Shown: one piece after another, positions 47,237-57,922 of the stretch
How positions within the stretch are numbered: position 1 is the first letter of the stretch
Layout of the letters: each line of letters opens with the position of its first letter
Origin: Gammaproteobacteria bacterium
GTDB taxonomy: Bacteria > Pseudomonadota > Gammaproteobacteria > Pseudomonadales > Pseudomonadaceae
Length of the DNA: 64,000 bases
NCBI GenBank assembly: GCA_018816095.1
Contig: JAHIWP010000055.1
Coordinates: 1-64,000, forward strand
Direction: 5' to 3'
Translations under genes and position numbers: made by a program
The notes under the pieces: model-generated
The model's input: the letters and a program-made list of their open reading frames with translations, nothing else
The model's database searches: none
What the model was told of the DNA's origin: nothing

Positions 47237-47267
47237 ATTGCTGATGGTTAAGTGACAACGGCAGAAT

Positions 47268-47942
47268 TCAGTCGTCGAAATCCATCCAGCCGCCCATCTC
47301 CTTCCAACGATTGACGATGCCGCAGTACAGCTCGGCTGTCTTCTCGGTGTCGTAGCGAGCCGAGTGGGCTTCCTTACCATCGAAATCGATGCCTGCCGCC
47401 TGGCACGCTTTAGCTAGCACGGTTTGGCCATAAGCCAGGCCGGCCAGGGTGGCGGTGTCGAAGCTGGAGAACGGGTGAAACGGATTACGCTTGATCCCGG
47501 TACGCGCCACGGCAGCATTGAGGAAGCCCAGGTCGAAGCTGCTGTTATGGCCGACCAGAATCGCCCGTTTGCAGCTATTGGCTTTCAGCGATTTACGCAG
47601 GCTGCGGAAGATTTCCGTCAGTGCGTGTTCTTCCGTGACGGCCATGCGCAGCGGATGATCAAGTTTGATCCCGGTGAAATCCAGTGCGGCTTGTTCGATG
47701 TTCGCACCTTCAAACGGCTCAACACGGAAAAACTGGGTGTGCTCCGGATAGAGGAAGCCGCCTTCGTCCATGCCAATGGTGGTGGCAGCAATTTCCAGCA
47801 GGGCATCGGTGGCGCAGTTAAAACCACCGGTTTCCACATCTACGACTACCGGCAGGTAGCCACGAAAGCGTGCGGCCATCGGGTGGCGCGGGCCTGAGTG
47901 GCTGTTGCTCTCGGGCTCGTCGTCATACAGGTCTTCACTCAC
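47268..47942 (-). CDS. rnt: Ribonuclease T
   Basis: 3'-5' exoribonuclease that trims the CCA end of tRNA and other stable RNA 3' ends. The 224 residues have DEDDh motifs: VVVDVETGG (Exo I), [11 protein letters not shown] (Exo II) and [12 protein letters not shown] (Exo III). The length is normal for the pseudomonad enzyme. Its start overlaps the pyrC stop by 4 bases, so pyrC-rnt form an operon. Confidence 0.96.
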   Translation of the reverse strand: MSEDLYDDEPESNSHSGPRHPMAARFRGYLPVVVDVETGGFNCATDALLEIAATTIGMDEGGFLYPEHTQFFRVEPFEGANIEQAALDFTGIKLDHPLRMAVTEEHALTEIFRSLRKSLKANSCKRAILVGHNSSFDLGFLNAAVARTGIKRNPFHPFSSFDTATLAGLAYGQTVLAKACQAAGIDFDGKEAHSARYDTEKTAELYCGIVNRWKEMGGWMDFDD

Positions 47943-48985
47943 GCGTGGTTCTCCAGCAAACGCCAGCGCAGGGTTTCACCGGCGCGCAGGGGGATTACGA
48001 TTTGCTCGCCCAGGGGCAAGCTGTCAGGGGCCGTCCAGTCTTCACGGACCAGGGTGATGCTGTCGCTGTTGCGCGGCAGGCCGTAGAAGTCCGGGCCGTT
48101 GAGGCTGGCGAAGGCTTCCAGCTTATCCAGTGCATTGCGCTGCTCGAAGGCTTCGGCATACAGCTCAATCGCCGCATAGGCGCTGTAGCACCCGGCGCAG
48201 CCGCAGGCGGCTTCCTTGGCGTGTTTGGCGTGGGGCGCCGAATCTGTACCGAGGAAGAACTTGGCGCTGCCACTGGTGGCCGCATCCAGCAGCGCTTCCT
48301 GATGGCTGTTGCGCTTAAGGACTGGCAGGCAAAACAGGTGCGGACGGATACCGCCAACCAGCATGTGATTGCGGTTGTACAGCAGGTGATGGGCGGTGAT
48401 GGTGGCGCCAACGTTGGCCGAAGCACCTTGCACGAACTCCACCGCATCGCGGGTGGTGATGTGCTCGAACACCACTTTCAGCGTCGGGAAACGCTCGACT
48501 ACGCGACTGAGGTGTTCACCGATAAAGATTTTTTCGCGGTCGAAAATGTCGATCTCGCTGCGTGTCACTTCACCGTGCACCAGCAGCGGCATACCCACTT
48601 CGGCCATGGTTTCAAGCACCGGGAAAATCGTGTCGATGCTGGTCACGCCGGAATCGGAGTTGGTGGTCGCGCCGGCCGGGTAGAGCTTGGCGGCATGCAC
48701 AAAGCCTGAAGCCATTGCGCTGCGGATATCAGCAGGCTGGGTCAGGTCGGTGAGGTAGAGCACCATCAGCGGTTGAAAATTACTGCCGGCTGGGCGAGCG
48801 CTGAGAATGCGCTGGCGGTAGGCATCGGCTTCGCTGGCATTGCGCACGGGCGGCACCAGGTTAGGCATGATGATGGCACGGCCAAAGGTACGGGCTACAT
48901 CGGCGACGGTGTGCGGTAGCACGCTACCGTCACGCAGGTGGATGTGCCAGTCGTCAGGACGCAGCAGGGTAAGGCGGTCAGTCAT
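47939..48985 (-). CDS. pyrC: Dihydroorotase
   Basis: Converts carbamoyl aspartate to dihydroorotate in pyrimidine synthesis. The start at 48985 gives 348 residues as in the class II enzymes ([20 protein letters not shown]); an ATG at 49120 is unsupported. The zinc ligands HIHLRD, the carbamylated lysine in KLYPAGATT, and [13 protein letters not shown] are present. Divergent from motY; the 205-bp gap carries a FliA-type promoter for the latter. Confidence 0.96.
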   Translation of the reverse strand: MTDRLTLLRPDDWHIHLRDGSVLPHTVADVARTFGRAIIMPNLVPPVRNASEADAYRQRILSARPAGSNFQPLMVLYLTDLTQPADIRSAMASGFVHAAKLYPAGATTNSDSGVTSIDTIFPVLETMAEVGMPLLVHGEVTRSEIDIFDREKIFIGEHLSRVVERFPTLKVVFEHITTRDAVEFVQGASANVGATITAHHLLYNRNHMLVGGIRPHLFCLPVLKRNSHQEALLDAATSGSAKFFLGTDSAPHAKHAKEAACGCAGCYSAYAAIELYAEAFEQRNALDKLEAFASLNGPDFYGLPRNSDSITLVREDWTAPDSLPLGEQIVIPLRAGETLRWRLLENHA

Positions 48986-49130
48986 GGAAGCTTCCAGGCG
49001 GGCAAAACGTGGCGAGAATGCTACCGGAAAAGCCCCTCGGCAGCACGTTGAAAGCGGGCTCATCGGGCAAAGCTGACTGGCGGCCGAGCGGCACTGCGCA
49101 GCCGCGTGTACACCCGGCATGCTGATCCGC

Positions 49131-49157
49131 TCAAGTTTTGCGCGTTGGCACCGATAG
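49131..49157 (+). promoter_or_regulatory. Sigma-28 (FliA) promoter of motY
   Basis: TCAAGTTT-N11-ACCGATAG matches the flagellar sigma-28 consensus TAAAGTTT-N11-GCCGATAA at most positions with the right spacing. It lies about 35 bp before the motY start codon. Confidence 0.75.
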
Positions 49158-49190
49158 AAAAGGGGTAAGCCGTATTCACTGGAGTCTGTC

Positions 49191-50102
49191 GTGCGACCCT
49201 ACCCACTCGCGGTGCTGTGCCTGCTGGCCAGCCAGCCAGTTCTTGCCATCAGCTTCCAGACCCGTCTGGAGAAGGTTGAGTGGCAGGTCGAAGGCGATCA
49301 GTTTGAGTGCCGTCTTGCGCAACCCATCACCGATTTCGGCTCCGGGGTGTTCGTGCGGCGTGCGGGGGAGCAGGTAACCTTTAGCCTGAAAGCCCGCGAG
49401 CGTTGGCTGGGCCGTGGTAATGCGACCTTGCTGGCGGCTGCCGCGCCTTGGCAGCCAGGGCGCGGCGACATCAACCTCGGTTCTGTCAGCGTGGCGAATG
49501 CTGAGGTGTTGTTTAATAGTTCTCAGGAGCAGGGCGCGCGCTTGCTCACCGGCTTGCTTGAAGGGCGCAGCCCCTTGGTGCGCCATCGTGCGGCCATGGG
49601 CGGTGATGTGGTTGAAGTGCGCCTGCTGCCGGCCAAATTCAACAAAGCCTACAACGAGTATCTGGGTTGCACGGCTAAGTTGCTGCCGGTGAACTTTGAT
49701 CAAGTGCGCAAAAGCCTGGTGGGCTTTCCCGGTGGCGGTGTCGAGCTTGAACCGCTGGCACAGGCCAAGCTGGATATCATCCTCAGCTATCTCAAGGCCG
49801 ACCCCAGCGTTAATCGCATCCAGCTCGATGGTCATGCCGATAACAGTGGCAACCGCCTGACCAATCGCGACCTGTCGCGCCGTCGTGCGCTGGCGGTGAT
49901 GGAGTATCTCAAGGCCAATGGTATTCCGGCCGAGCAGATCACCCTGCGCTTCCACGGTGAGCGTTACCCGCTGGCGCCAAATAATAAGGAAGTCAACCGG
50001 GCCAAAAATCGCCGGGTCAGTATCTTCCTTGACCGTGTCCCGGAAGCCGCTACGCCGCCGGTTCCGGCTGCTGCACCGGCCGATCCTGCGGCGACTTCTT
50101 AG
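49191..50102 (+). CDS. motY: Sodium-type flagellar motor protein MotY
   Basis: Periplasmic/outer-membrane T-ring protein needed for stator function. The GTG start is preceded by GGAG. A signal peptide ([19 protein letters not shown]) is followed by the MotY-specific N-terminal domain (about 20-160) and an OmpA-like C-terminal domain with [24 protein letters not shown], which binds peptidoglycan. The 303 residues match MotY. It is followed by argG after 130 bp. A FliA-type promoter indicates flagellar control. Confidence 0.93.
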   Translation: MRPYPLAVLCLLASQPVLAISFQTRLEKVEWQVEGDQFECRLAQPITDFGSGVFVRRAGEQVTFSLKARERWLGRGNATLLAAAAPWQPGRGDINLGSVSVANAEVLFNSSQEQGARLLTGLLEGRSPLVRHRAAMGGDVVEVRLLPAKFNKAYNEYLGCTAKLLPVNFDQVRKSLVGFPGGGVELEPLAQAKLDIILSYLKADPSVNRIQLDGHADNSGNRLTNRDLSRRRALAVMEYLKANGIPAEQITLRFHGERYPLAPNNKEVNRAKNRRVSIFLDRVPEAATPPVPAAAPADPAATS

Positions 50103-50232
50103 CCCCTGCGACTAACCTGCTGTCCAACAATAAACCGTCGCCTGGTCGTCACAAGCTGTCACGCCTCTGTAAATCAGCCGGCATGGGCAGTAGAATCACG
50201 GGTTTCCCGCACAACCCCGTGGAGTTGATGGC

Positions 50233-51450
50233 ATGGCCGACGTAAACAAGGTAGTCCTGGCATATTCCGGTGGCCTGGACACTTCCGTGATCCTCAAGTG
50301 GCTGCAAGATACCTATAACTGCGAAGTGGTGACTTTCACCGCTGACCTCGGCCAAGGTGAGGAAGTCGAGCCGGCCCGCGCCAAGGCTCAGGCCATGGGC
50401 GTCAAGGAAATCTACATCGATGACTTGCGCGAAGAATTCGTTCGCGACTTCGTCTACCCGATGTTCCGTGCCAATACCGTCTACGAAGGCGAGTACCTGC
50501 TGGGCACCTCTATTGCGCGTCCGTTGATCGCCAAACGCTTGATCGAGATCGCCAACGAGACCGGCGCTGATGCCATCTCCCACGGTGCGACCGGCAAGGG
50601 TAACGACCAGGTGCGTTTCGAACTGGGTGCCTACGCACTCAAGCCCGGCGTGAAAGTCATCGCCCCTTGGCGCGAGTGGGACCTGCTGTCGCGCGAGAAG
50701 CTGATGGACTACGCCGAGAAGCACGCTATCCCGATTGAGCGTCACGGCAAGAAGAAGTCGCCGTACTCCATGGATGCCAACCTGCTGCACATCTCCTATG
50801 AAGGCGGCGTGCTGGAAGACACCTGGACCGAGCACGAAGAAGACATGTGGAAGTGGACGGTCTCCCCTGAGGCTGCGCCAGATCAAGCGACCTACATCGA
50901 GCTGACCTACCGCAAGGGCGACATCGTTGCCATCGACGGCAAGGAAATGAGCCCAGCCACCGTGCTGGCCGAACTGAACCGTATCGGCGGTGCAAATGGC
51001 ATCGGTCGTCTGGATATCGTCGAGAACCGTTTCGTCGGTATGAAGTCCCGTGGCTGCTACGAGACCCCCGGCGGCACCATCATGCTCAAGGGCCATCGCG
51101 CCATTGAGTCGATCACCCTGGATCGCGAAGTCGCTCACCTGAAAGACGAGCTGATGCCCAAGTACGCCAGCCTGATCTACAACGGTTTCTGGTGGAGCCC
51201 AGAGCGTCTGATGCTGCAACAGATGATCGACGCCTCCCAGGCCAACGTGAACGGCGTGGTACGCATGAAGCTGTACAAGGGCAACGTGATCATCACTGGT
51301 CGCAAGTCCGATGATTCGCTGTTTGATGCCAATATCGCCACCTTCGAAGAAGATGGTGGCGCCTATAATCAGCAGGACGCAGCCGGCTTTATCAAGCTTA
51401 ACGCCCTGCGTATGCGCATTGCTGCCGGCAAAGGGCGCAAGATGCTCTGA
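50233..51450 (+). CDS. argG: Argininosuccinate synthase
   Basis: ATP-dependent condensation of citrulline and aspartate, the penultimate step of arginine synthesis. The 405 residues start [18 protein letters not shown], with the P-loop SGGLDTS at 12-18, and include the citrulline-binding [14 protein letters not shown] and the C-terminal dimer region. Length and motifs normal. A hairpin terminator follows. Confidence 0.97.
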   Translation: MADVNKVVLAYSGGLDTSVILKWLQDTYNCEVVTFTADLGQGEEVEPARAKAQAMGVKEIYIDDLREEFVRDFVYPMFRANTVYEGEYLLGTSIARPLIAKRLIEIANETGADAISHGATGKGNDQVRFELGAYALKPGVKVIAPWREWDLLSREKLMDYAEKHAIPIERHGKKKSPYSMDANLLHISYEGGVLEDTWTEHEEDMWKWTVSPEAAPDQATYIELTYRKGDIVAIDGKEMSPATVLAELNRIGGANGIGRLDIVENRFVGMKSRGCYETPGGTIMLKGHRAIESITLDREVAHLKDELMPKYASLIYNGFWWSPERLMLQQMIDASQANVNGVVRMKLYKGNVIITGRKSDDSLFDANIATFEEDGGAYNQQDAAGFIKLNALRMRIAAGKGRKML

Positions 51451-51477
51451 TAAACCTGAGCACCTGAGCCTGAACAG

Positions 51478-51500
51478 ACCCCGGCCATAAGCCGGGGTTT
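51478..51500 (+). terminator. Hairpin terminator after argG
   Basis: ACCCCGGC pairs with GCCGGGGT around a 5-base loop, followed by TT and a T-rich stretch, 27 bases after the argG stop. Confidence 0.7.
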
Positions 51501-51526
51501 GCATTTTTACGATGAGGAGACACCTG

Positions 51527-51919
51527 ATGAGACTGCTGCATACCATGCTGCGCGTCGGCGATATGGACAAATCCATCGCGTTCTACACCGAGGTACTGGG
51601 CATGACCCTGCTGCGGCGTAAGGACTACCCGGAAGGGCAATTCACCCTGGCGTTTGTCGGTTACGGCGACGAGGCGCACAACAGCGTGATCGAACTGACC
51701 CATAACTGGGGTGTAGACAGTTACGAGTTGGGCACCGGCTATGGCCACATCGCCCTGGAAGTGGCCGATGTGTACAAGGCCTGCGAAGACATTCGCGCCC
51801 GCGGTGGCAAGATCACCCGTGAGCCTGGCCCGATGAAGCACGGCAGCAGCATCCTAGCCTTCGTTGAAGATCCGGATGGCTACAAGATCGAACTGCTGTC
51901 GCCATCGCGCGCGGATTGA
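51527..51919 (+). CDS. gloA: Lactoylglutathione lyase (glyoxalase I)
   Basis: Converts the methylglyoxal-glutathione hemithioacetal to S-lactoylglutathione. The 130 residues begin [26 protein letters not shown], chosen because GAGGAG lies upstream; the ATG five codons earlier (51512) is less likely. Metal ligands appear at His5, Glu in VIELTHN, His in GYGHIALEV and Glu in YKIELLSP. The short bacterial GloA type uses nickel in E. coli; the metal here is inferred. Confidence 0.95.
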   Translation: MRLLHTMLRVGDMDKSIAFYTEVLGMTLLRRKDYPEGQFTLAFVGYGDEAHNSVIELTHNWGVDSYELGTGYGHIALEVADVYKACEDIRARGGKITREPGPMKHGSSILAFVEDPDGYKIELLSPSRAD

Positions 51920-51937
51920 TCGTTACGCGCGTATAAG

Positions 51938-51968
51938 AAAAAGCCCCGCATCGTAGCGGGGCTTTTTT
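51938..51968. terminator. Bidirectional terminator between gloA and the PA3496-family gene
   Basis: AAAAAGCCCCGC pairs with GCGGGGCTTTTT around a 6-base loop. It serves the converging gloA and the small minus-strand gene. Confidence 0.9.
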
Positions 51969-51976
51969 ATTTGTAC

Positions 51977-52156
51977 TTACAGATCAAAGTCGTATTCAGA
52001 AAGCTGCCTGTTCAGGCGGCGCTCATCCAAGAGATTATCGATGATGCGGCGTTTGGTCAGGTTAGTTTTGGCCACCTCAATCGGCGCCTCGGCTTCATCA
52101 GCATCATCGGCCACAAAATCTTCGTCGAGCTCAAGATCTTCTTTATCAGTGCTCAT
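51977..52156 (-). CDS. PA3496-family putative envelope integrity protein
   Basis: The 59-residue protein starts at 52156, with GGAG 8 bases upstream; the ATG nine bases earlier is not favoured. The N-terminal half is very acidic (KEDLELDEDFVADDADEAEAP), the C-terminal half is a basic helix (LTKRRIIDNLLDERRLNRQL) ending in EYDFDL. This matches the conserved small protein annotated as PA3496-family; its function in envelope integrity is from annotation names only. It lies downstream of nth with about 100 bases between them. Confidence 0.8.
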   Translation of the reverse strand: MSTDKEDLELDEDFVADDADEAEAPIEVAKTNLTKRRIIDNLLDERRLNRQLSEYDFDL

Positions 52157-52263
52157 TTGTCTCACTCCAGGCTACAAGGGCCATTTGCGCACCTTATAGC
52201 GGCAAAAGCGGAGTGGGTAAAAAAGTTTTTTTCAATCGACTCATTGAGTGGCTGAATAGCTGC

Positions 52264-52902
52264 TCAATCGTCAGAGGTCTTTTGCTTGTATTCGCACAGA
52301 TCTTCGATGCGGCAACTGCCACAACGCGGTTTGCGCGCCTGACACACATAGCGGCCATGCAGGATCAGCCAGTGGTGTGAATCGAGCAGAAATTCCTTGG
52401 GTACAAACTTCATCAGCTTGTTTTCCACCTCCACGACATTCTTGCCAGGGGCGATGCCGGTGCGGTTGCTGACGCGGAAAATATGCGTGTCCACCGCCAT
52501 GGCTAGCTGGCGAAACGCCGTGTTAAGCACCACGTTGGCGGTCTTGCGGCCGACGCCCGGCAAGGCTTCAAGTTCCTCGCGAGTTTCCGGCACCTGGCTG
52601 CCGTGCCGCTCAATCAGCAGGCGGCAGGTTTCAATCACGTTTTTGGCTTTGCTGTTGTACAGGCCGATGGTCTTGATGTATTCGCTCAGGCCCTCAACGC
52701 CCAGGGCATAGATGGCTTCTGGTGTATTGGCCACTGGGAAGAGCTTGGCTGTGGCCTTGTTGACGCTGACATCAGTGGCTTGGGCCGAGAGCGTGACGGC
52801 AATCAGCAGCTCGAAGGGTGAGTTGTAGGCCAGCTCGGTTTTTGGCTCGGGATTGTCTTCGTGCAGGCGGCGGAAGATCTCCAGGCGTTTGGCAGCGTTC
52901 AC
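52264..52902 (-). CDS. nth: Endonuclease III
   Basis: DNA glycosylase/AP lyase for oxidised pyrimidines. The 212 residues have the helix-hairpin-helix [17 protein letters not shown] with the catalytic lysine, the Asp in [11 protein letters not shown], and the [4Fe-4S] ligands C-X6-C-X2-C-X5-C near the C-terminus. Its start overlaps the rnfE stop by 4 bases; rnf-nth coupling is common in gammaproteobacteria. Confidence 0.96.
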   Translation of the reverse strand: MNAAKRLEIFRRLHEDNPEPKTELAYNSPFELLIAVTLSAQATDVSVNKATAKLFPVANTPEAIYALGVEGLSEYIKTIGLYNSKAKNVIETCRLLIERHGSQVPETREELEALPGVGRKTANVVLNTAFRQLAMAVDTHIFRVSNRTGIAPGKNVVEVENKLMKFVPKEFLLDSHHWLILHGRYVCQARKPRCGSCRIEDLCEYKQKTSDD

Positions 52903-53612
52903 TCAATCACTCCGGTTACCCGTACGCGGCGGCTCTGCACGGGCACTTCGACCTGTTGCGCCTTGGCCCGTTCGGCCAGGACTTCATCGACGCGGTTTTT
53001 GCAGGCAATCAGCAGACCGAGCACGATAAATGCGCCAGGCGGCAGGATGGCCAGGAGGAAGCCTTTGTATTCGGGGATCAGGGTGAGCTGCCAGTTGGCG
53101 GCCAGCGGGCCGAACAACAAATGCATATTGGCAAATACCGCACCGGTACCAAACAGCTCGCGCAGCGCGCCGATCATCACTAATACGATGCCAAAACCCA
53201 GGCCCATCATCAGGCCGTCATAGGCGGCGCGAGCCGGGTCGTTTTTCGCCGCAAAGCCATCCGCGCGCCCGAGAATCACGCAATTGGTGGTGATCAGCGG
53301 AATAAAGATGCCGAGTATCTGGTACAGCTCGTAGGTGAAGGCCTGCATCAGCAGCTCAATGCAGGTGGTCAGGGCCGCGATGATCATCACAAAGGCCGGC
53401 AGACGCACGGCGGTATTGACCACGCCGCGCACCAGTGAAACCGCTGTGCCTGAACAAATCAGCACCAGGGCGCTTGCCAGTGCCAGGCCTAGGGCGTTGA
53501 CCGCCGAGTTGCTCACCCCTAGCAGCGGGCAGAGGCCGAGCAGTTGCACCAGGGCCGGGTTGTTCTTCCACAGGCCGTTGAGGGTGATTTCGCGGTAGCT
53601 GGGACTAGCCAT
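52899..53612 (-). CDS. rnfE: Electron transport complex subunit RnfE (RsxE)
   Basis: Inner-membrane subunit of the Rnf ion-translocating ferredoxin:NAD oxidoreductase. The 237 residues form six predicted membrane spans, with the conserved paired motifs [10 protein letters not shown] and [16 protein letters not shown]. These resemble RnfA motifs, since the two are paralogues. It overlaps rnfG by 8 bases and nth by 4. Confidence 0.93.
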   Translation of the reverse strand: MASPSYREITLNGLWKNNPALVQLLGLCPLLGVSNSAVNALGLALASALVLICSGTAVSLVRGVVNTAVRLPAFVMIIAALTTCIELLMQAFTYELYQILGIFIPLITTNCVILGRADGFAAKNDPARAAYDGLMMGLGFGIVLVMIGALRELFGTGAVFANMHLLFGPLAANWQLTLIPEYKGFLLAILPPGAFIVLGLLIACKNRVDEVLAERAKAQQVEVPVQSRRVRVTGVIE

Positions 53613-54252
53613 TGGACTTCACCTGGGCTGCGAACAGCTGTTGCTGATTGGCATCGAAATACTGCAGGGCTTTGTGCACGGCTTTGACCACGGCGCGCGG
53701 GGTGATGGTGGCGCCGGCAAACTGGTCGAATGCGCCGCGATCTTTCTTCACTGCCCAGCCATCCTCTGCGGGGTTGCTCAATGATCTGCCATCAAAGCTG
53801 CGTATCCAGCTGCTCTTAGCCAGCTCTATTTTGTCGCCAAGCCCTGGAGTTTCCCGGTGATTGAGCACGCGCACGCCAGCCAAGCGGCCATCCGCCTGAA
53901 TGCCAATCAGCAATTGGATCGCGCCACTGTAGCCGTCTGGCGCGGTCGCGCGGAGGATGATGGCGCTGGGTTTACCGTCTTTCAGGGCGATGTAGGCGGT
54001 TTGTAGCGACTTGCTGCCGAGCAACGGGTCGTGCAGCTGGATACTATTGTCGAGCAAATGATTGTCATAGCTGCCCTGGGGCAGGATTTCACTCAGGGCG
54101 CGCACCTGCGCTTCGCGCTCGGCGTTGGCGATGCGCCCGGCAGTGGCTTGCTGCAATACCGCTACCAGCCCCACGGTGGCAATGGCAAAAAGCCCCAGCA
54201 CCAGGCTGTTTTTCAGCATCGAACGGCTAATTTCAGGCAGGGCCATGGTCAC
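53605..54252 (-). CDS. rnfG: Electron transport complex subunit RnfG
   Basis: Membrane-anchored periplasmic subunit with covalently bound FMN. The 215 residues have one N-terminal span (about 16-38) and a periplasmic domain ending with [19 protein letters not shown], where the threonine in the GATIT motif is the flavin attachment site. The start is either ATG at 54252 or the ATG two codons later. Overlaps rnfD by 4 bases. Confidence 0.92.
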   Translation of the reverse strand: MTMALPEISRSMLKNSLVLGLFAIATVGLVAVLQQATAGRIANAEREAQVRALSEILPQGSYDNHLLDNSIQLHDPLLGSKSLQTAYIALKDGKPSAIILRATAPDGYSGAIQLLIGIQADGRLAGVRVLNHRETPGLGDKIELAKSSWIRSFDGRSLSNPAEDGWAVKKDRGAFDQFAGATITPRAVVKAVHKALQYFDANQQQLFAAQVKSNG

Positions 54253-55280
54253 TCTCCCAGCTTGAAGCCGCGTGTCGGCTTGCGGTGGCCGTAGGTACGC
54301 GGCCGTGTGTAGTAGTCGATGGTCGGGGCGGCCAAATTCATCAGCAACACGGCAAAGGCGATCGCGTCCGGGTAACCGCCCCAGGCGCGAATCACATACA
54401 CCAACACGCCGACACCTATGCCGAAAATCAAGCGGCCGAGGTTACTGGTGGCGCCGCTGACGGGGTCGGTGACGATAAAGAAGGCGCCGAGCATGGTCGC
54501 GCCGGTGAGCAGGTGAAACAGCGGGGAACCGTGCGAGTCGGAGCCTGAGCCGTTCCAAAACAGCAGGCTCATCAGCGCTAGAGCAGCGAGCATGCCGACG
54601 GGGGCATGCCAGGTGAACAGGCGTTTGTGCAGCAGGTACAGACCGCCCGCGAGGAAGGCTAAGTTAACCGCTTCGCTGCCTGCGCCGCCAAATCGGCCGA
54701 ACGCCGGGTTCTGCGTCCACAGCTCGTCTATGGTCAGACTTTTATTGATCTTCAAGGCGTCCAGCGCAGTGGCTTGGGCCCAGCCATCGGGCAGATTGGC
54801 GATGCCGAGAATCTGTTGCAGGCCTTCGAGCATGCCCACTGCATGGGGGGCTGGCCAGCTGGTCATTTCTACTGGGAAAGACACCAGTACCACGACGTAG
54901 CCGAGCATGGCCGGGTTGAAGGGGTTTTGCCCAAGGCCGCCATACAGCTGCTTGCCTAAAATCACCGCAAAGCCGGTGGCCACCAGGGTTAGCCACCAAG
55001 GGGAGTAAGGCGGCAGCGCTAGGGCCAGCAGCACGGCCGTGACCAGTACGCTGTAGTCCTTGAGGAAGAACACCACTGGGCGTTTGCGCAAGGCCAGGAT
55101 GGCCGCCTCGAAGCCCAGGGCGCATGCGCTGGCCCACAGCAGGTTAATCAAGGTGCCGATACCAAACATCCAGGTCATGACCAGGATGCCCGGTACGGCA
55201 GCCAGCAGCACCTGCAGCATCACTTGCTGGGTGCGGTTGTTGCCCTTAGCGTGGGGCGAGGTGATGCGGGGCAGGGCCAT
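54249..55280 (-). CDS. rnfD: Electron transport complex subunit RnfD
   Basis: Ten-span membrane subunit (343 residues) thought to take part in ion transport. The flavin-attachment sequence [10 protein letters not shown] is present, as are [16 protein letters not shown] and the C-terminal [26 protein letters not shown] lies 7 bases before the ATG. It is separated from rnfC by 140 bases that hold a palindromic element, while the other rnf genes overlap each other. Confidence 0.93.
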   Translation of the reverse strand: MALPRITSPHAKGNNRTQQVMLQVLLAAVPGILVMTWMFGIGTLINLLWASACALGFEAAILALRKRPVVFFLKDYSVLVTAVLLALALPPYSPWWLTLVATGFAVILGKQLYGGLGQNPFNPAMLGYVVVLVSFPVEMTSWPAPHAVGMLEGLQQILGIANLPDGWAQATALDALKINKSLTIDELWTQNPAFGRFGGAGSEAVNLAFLAGGLYLLHKRLFTWHAPVGMLAALALMSLLFWNGSGSDSHGSPLFHLLTGATMLGAFFIVTDPVSGATSNLGRLIFGIGVGVLVYVIRAWGGYPDAIAFAVLLMNLAAPTIDYYTRPRTYGHRKPTRGFKLGE

Positions 55281-55305
55281 GAGTGCTCCGGTTGAACAAG
55301 CTGTT

Positions 55306-55416
55306 GTAGGGTGGGTTAGCCGTGTAGCGACCTAACTCACCGACTGGCCGCGTGGTCAGCGGTTATGGCAGCCTGGCTGCCTTTGGTGGGTTACGCCTGG
55401 GGCTAACCCACCCTAC
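55306..55416. repeat. 111-bp palindromic element (MITE-like) between rnfD and rnfC
   Basis: GTAGGGTGGGTTAGCC at 55306-55321 is repeated as its exact complement at 55401-55416: a 16-bp perfect terminal inverted repeat. The interior holds further GGTGGGTTACGCC and GACTGGCCGCGTGGTCAGC-like symmetry. It contains no gene, is internal to the rnf operon and ends five bases before the rnfC stop. A degenerate relative may lie at 35.2 kb. Read-through is needed for rnfD, G and E. Confidence 0.8.
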
Positions 55417-55420
55417 GAAT

Positions 55421-57922
55421 TTATGGTGTTTGCTGTTTCAGCAATTGTTGTTCGGCATCCGCCAAACGCTGCCGGGCCGCGGCGAGCACATCCGCTGCGC
55501 TGTTGTCGTCACGCTCCAGTTTGCGCAGGTCGGCGCGGGCAAAGGCGACTTCGGTTTTCAGTGCACGGGTGGCTTCGTCAATCGGCTTTTTGTCGGTACG
55601 CACTAATTCCGGTGCCGGCTTGCCGGACGCCGCTTCAGCTGCGTGCAGCGCTTGCTCCGCCTGGGTCAATGCTTCGCGCAAACTGTTGAGGGTGGCCTCG
55701 TCGCGCTCGGCTTTCTCAGCTTTCTTTAGCTCCGCGCGTTTCATGGCCAACTCGACTTTGGCCTTTTTCAGCGGGTCGACGGTTGTGGCTTCTGTGTTTT
55801 TAGCGTGGGCAGCAGTGGCTTGGGCTTCAAGGCCCGCCAGCAGCGTTTGCGCAGCGTCGAGTTGGCTGCGCAGTTGTTGCAGTTCGGCCTGTTGCTCGTC
55901 GCTCGGCGCTTCGAGTTTTTCCAGCTTGCGCACCTGGGCGCGGAGCATGGCAGCGTCGATCTTGGCTTTCTTCAGTGCGCTATCGTCGGGCGCGGCTTGT
56001 GCTGCGGGCGCGGCAGGCGCTGGTGCCTCGGCTTGCAGGCTAGCCAGCAATGTCTGCGCGGCGTCGAGTTGGCTGCGCAGTTGTTGCAGTTCGGCCTGTT
56101 GCTCGCCGCTTGGTGCTTCGAGTTTTTCCAGCTTGCGCACTTGGGCGCGGAGCATGGCGGCGTCGATCTTGGCTTTTTTCAGTGCGCTGTCGTCGGCTAC
56201 GGGGGCTGCGGCTGCCACAGGTGCTGGGGGATTGGCTGCCAGCGCGGTATCCAGTGCCAGTTGTGCGGCAGCGGCAGCGCTGCGTAGCGCGTCGACCTGG
56301 GTTTGCAATTCGCTTGTGGCGTGGGTGGCCAGCTGCTTTTCGGCTTTCTTCAGCGCCACCTGCGCCATGCTGGCTTCGATCTTCAGTTTCTTCTGTTCGT
56401 CGCTCAGGCCCGCTGGTTTGGTGGCAGGTGCATCGCTGCCTCCTGCGGGGGCGGCTTGAGCCTGGGCGGCCTTGGCTTGCGCGGCTTTAGCGGCGCGGGC
56501 CTGGCGGTCGGCTTCTTTTTGCTCTTCGGCGCGGCGCAGGCGCTCTTGGCGCAGTTCGAAACGCTGCTTGGACTGTTCGGCCTTCAGCTGTTTCTGCTCA
56601 AGGTCGCGAATTTCGCCTTTGGCGGCGCGGTAGTACTGCACCAGGGGGATGCTCGACGGGCAGACATAGGCGCAAGCGCCGCATTCGATGCAGTCGAACA
56701 GGTTATGTGCCTTGAGCTGCTCGTGTTCCTGACCGATGGCGAAGAAGTGCAGCTGTTGCGGCAGCAAGCTGGCCGGGCAGGCTTCGGCGCATTCGCCGCA
56801 ACGGATGCACGGCATGGCCGGCGGCGGTGGCGGCAGCTCGGCGCTGGTCGAGGCCAACAGGCAGTTGGTGGTTTTGATCACGGGTACGGCGAAGTCGGGC
56901 AGGGTAAAACCCATCATAGGGCCGCCCATGATCAGGCGGTTCAGCTTGGCTTTGTCCAGCCCGGCAAACGTCAGCAGTTCACCGACGGGGGTGCCGAGCA
57001 GCACCTCGACGTTCATCGGCCGCGCCAGTGCTTCGCCAGTCAGGGTGGTGATGCGCGAGATCAGCGGTTTGCCCAGCTGCACGGCATCGTGGATCGCCAC
57101 ACAGGTGCCGACGTTCTGGCAGAGCATGCCGATATCCGCCGGTAGGCCGCCGCTGGGCACTTCCACGCCGGTGAGGATCTGGATTAGCTGCTTCTCGCCG
57201 CCCGAGGGGTACTTGGTCGGGAATACCTTGAGCTGATAGCTGCGCTCGGCCAACGCCGCGCGCATGGCGGCGATGGCTTCGGGTTTGTTGTCCTCAATGC
57301 CGATCACCACCCCATCTGGGTTGATCAGCTGCACCAGAATGTCGATCCCGGAGACCAGTTCGCTGGCGCGCTCGCGCATCAGCAGGTCATCGGCGGTGAT
57401 GTAGGGCTCGCACTCGGTGCCGTTGATGATCAGCGTGTGAATTTTCTGCGTTGGCCGCGCATTGACTTTGACGGCCGTAGGAAAACCCGCACCACCGAGG
57501 CCGCTGATGCCGGCCTGGCGAATCAACTCAACCAGGGCGCTGTGTTCCAGGTGGCGATAGTCCGGGCATGGCGTCAGTTCGCACCACTGCTCCAGGCCGT
57601 CGCTGTCGATCACGATGGCCGGGGCGAGCATGCCGGATACGTGCGGGTAAGGCTGCGGGCCGATAAAACTCACGGTGCCAGAGGTGGGCGCATGCACGGG
57701 CACACTGACAAAACCATTGGCAGCGGCAATCAGCTGACCTTTCAGTACGCGCTCACCGACGGCGACAACCGGCTCGGCCGGCGCGCCGATATGCTGGTTC
57801 AGCGGCAGTGTTAGGCGCTTGGCCAGCGGTGCTTGCTGGATCGGCGTGCGGTTGGACAGCGCCTTGCGCTCGGCCGGGTGAATGCCGCCGGGGATATCCC
57901 AGATACGTTGTTGTGCGGTCAT
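55421..57922 (-). CDS. rnfC: Electron transport complex subunit RnfC with long repeat tail
   Basis: Peripheral membrane subunit binding FMN and NADH. The first 500 residues are the conserved core: NADH/FMN-binding [12 protein letters not shown]..., then two ferredoxin-type clusters ([12 protein letters not shown] and [12 protein letters not shown]). Residues about 480-830 are an Ala/Lys/Gln-rich coiled-coil tail with repeats of the kind [20 protein letters not shown]. RnfC from E. coli relatives has a similar but variable tail. It overlaps rnfB by 4 bases. Confidence 0.93.
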   Translation of the reverse strand: MTAQQRIWDIPGGIHPAERKALSNRTPIQQAPLAKRLTLPLNQHIGAPAEPVVAVGERVLKGQLIAAANGFVSVPVHAPTSGTVSFIGPQPYPHVSGMLAPAIVIDSDGLEQWCELTPCPDYRHLEHSALVELIRQAGISGLGGAGFPTAVKVNARPTQKIHTLIINGTECEPYITADDLLMRERASELVSGIDILVQLINPDGVVIGIEDNKPEAIAAMRAALAERSYQLKVFPTKYPSGGEKQLIQILTGVEVPSGGLPADIGMLCQNVGTCVAIHDAVQLGKPLISRITTLTGEALARPMNVEVLLGTPVGELLTFAGLDKAKLNRLIMGGPMMGFTLPDFAVPVIKTTNCLLASTSAELPPPPPAMPCIRCGECAEACPASLLPQQLHFFAIGQEHEQLKAHNLFDCIECGACAYVCPSSIPLVQYYRAAKGEIRDLEQKQLKAEQSKQRFELRQERLRRAEEQKEADRQARAAKAAQAKAAQAQAAPAGGSDAPATKPAGLSDEQKKLKIEASMAQVALKKAEKQLATHATSELQTQVDALRSAAAAAQLALDTALAANPPAPVAAAAPVADDSALKKAKIDAAMLRAQVRKLEKLEAPSGEQQAELQQLRSQLDAAQTLLASLQAEAPAPAAPAAQAAPDDSALKKAKIDAAMLRAQVRKLEKLEAPSDEQQAELQQLRSQLDAAQTLLAGLEAQATAAHAKNTEATTVDPLKKAKVELAMKRAELKKAEKAERDEATLNSLREALTQAEQALHAAEAASGKPAPELVRTDKKPIDEATRALKTEVAFARADLRKLERDDNSAADVLAAARQRLADAEQQLLKQQTP
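55832..56204 (-). repeat. Tandem 207-bp repeat inside the rnfC tail
   Basis: Two near-identical units of 165 bp, offset by 207 bp (69 codons), start at about 55832 and 56038. They encode the same [24 protein letters not shown] coiled-coil module; weaker related modules flank them on both sides. The high nucleotide identity suggests a recent duplication or gene conversion. Confidence 0.85.

Noticed and set aside
56303..57145. 280-codon plus-strand frame opposite rnfC
   Set aside because: Antisense to the ferredoxin part of rnfC; no start signal or family.
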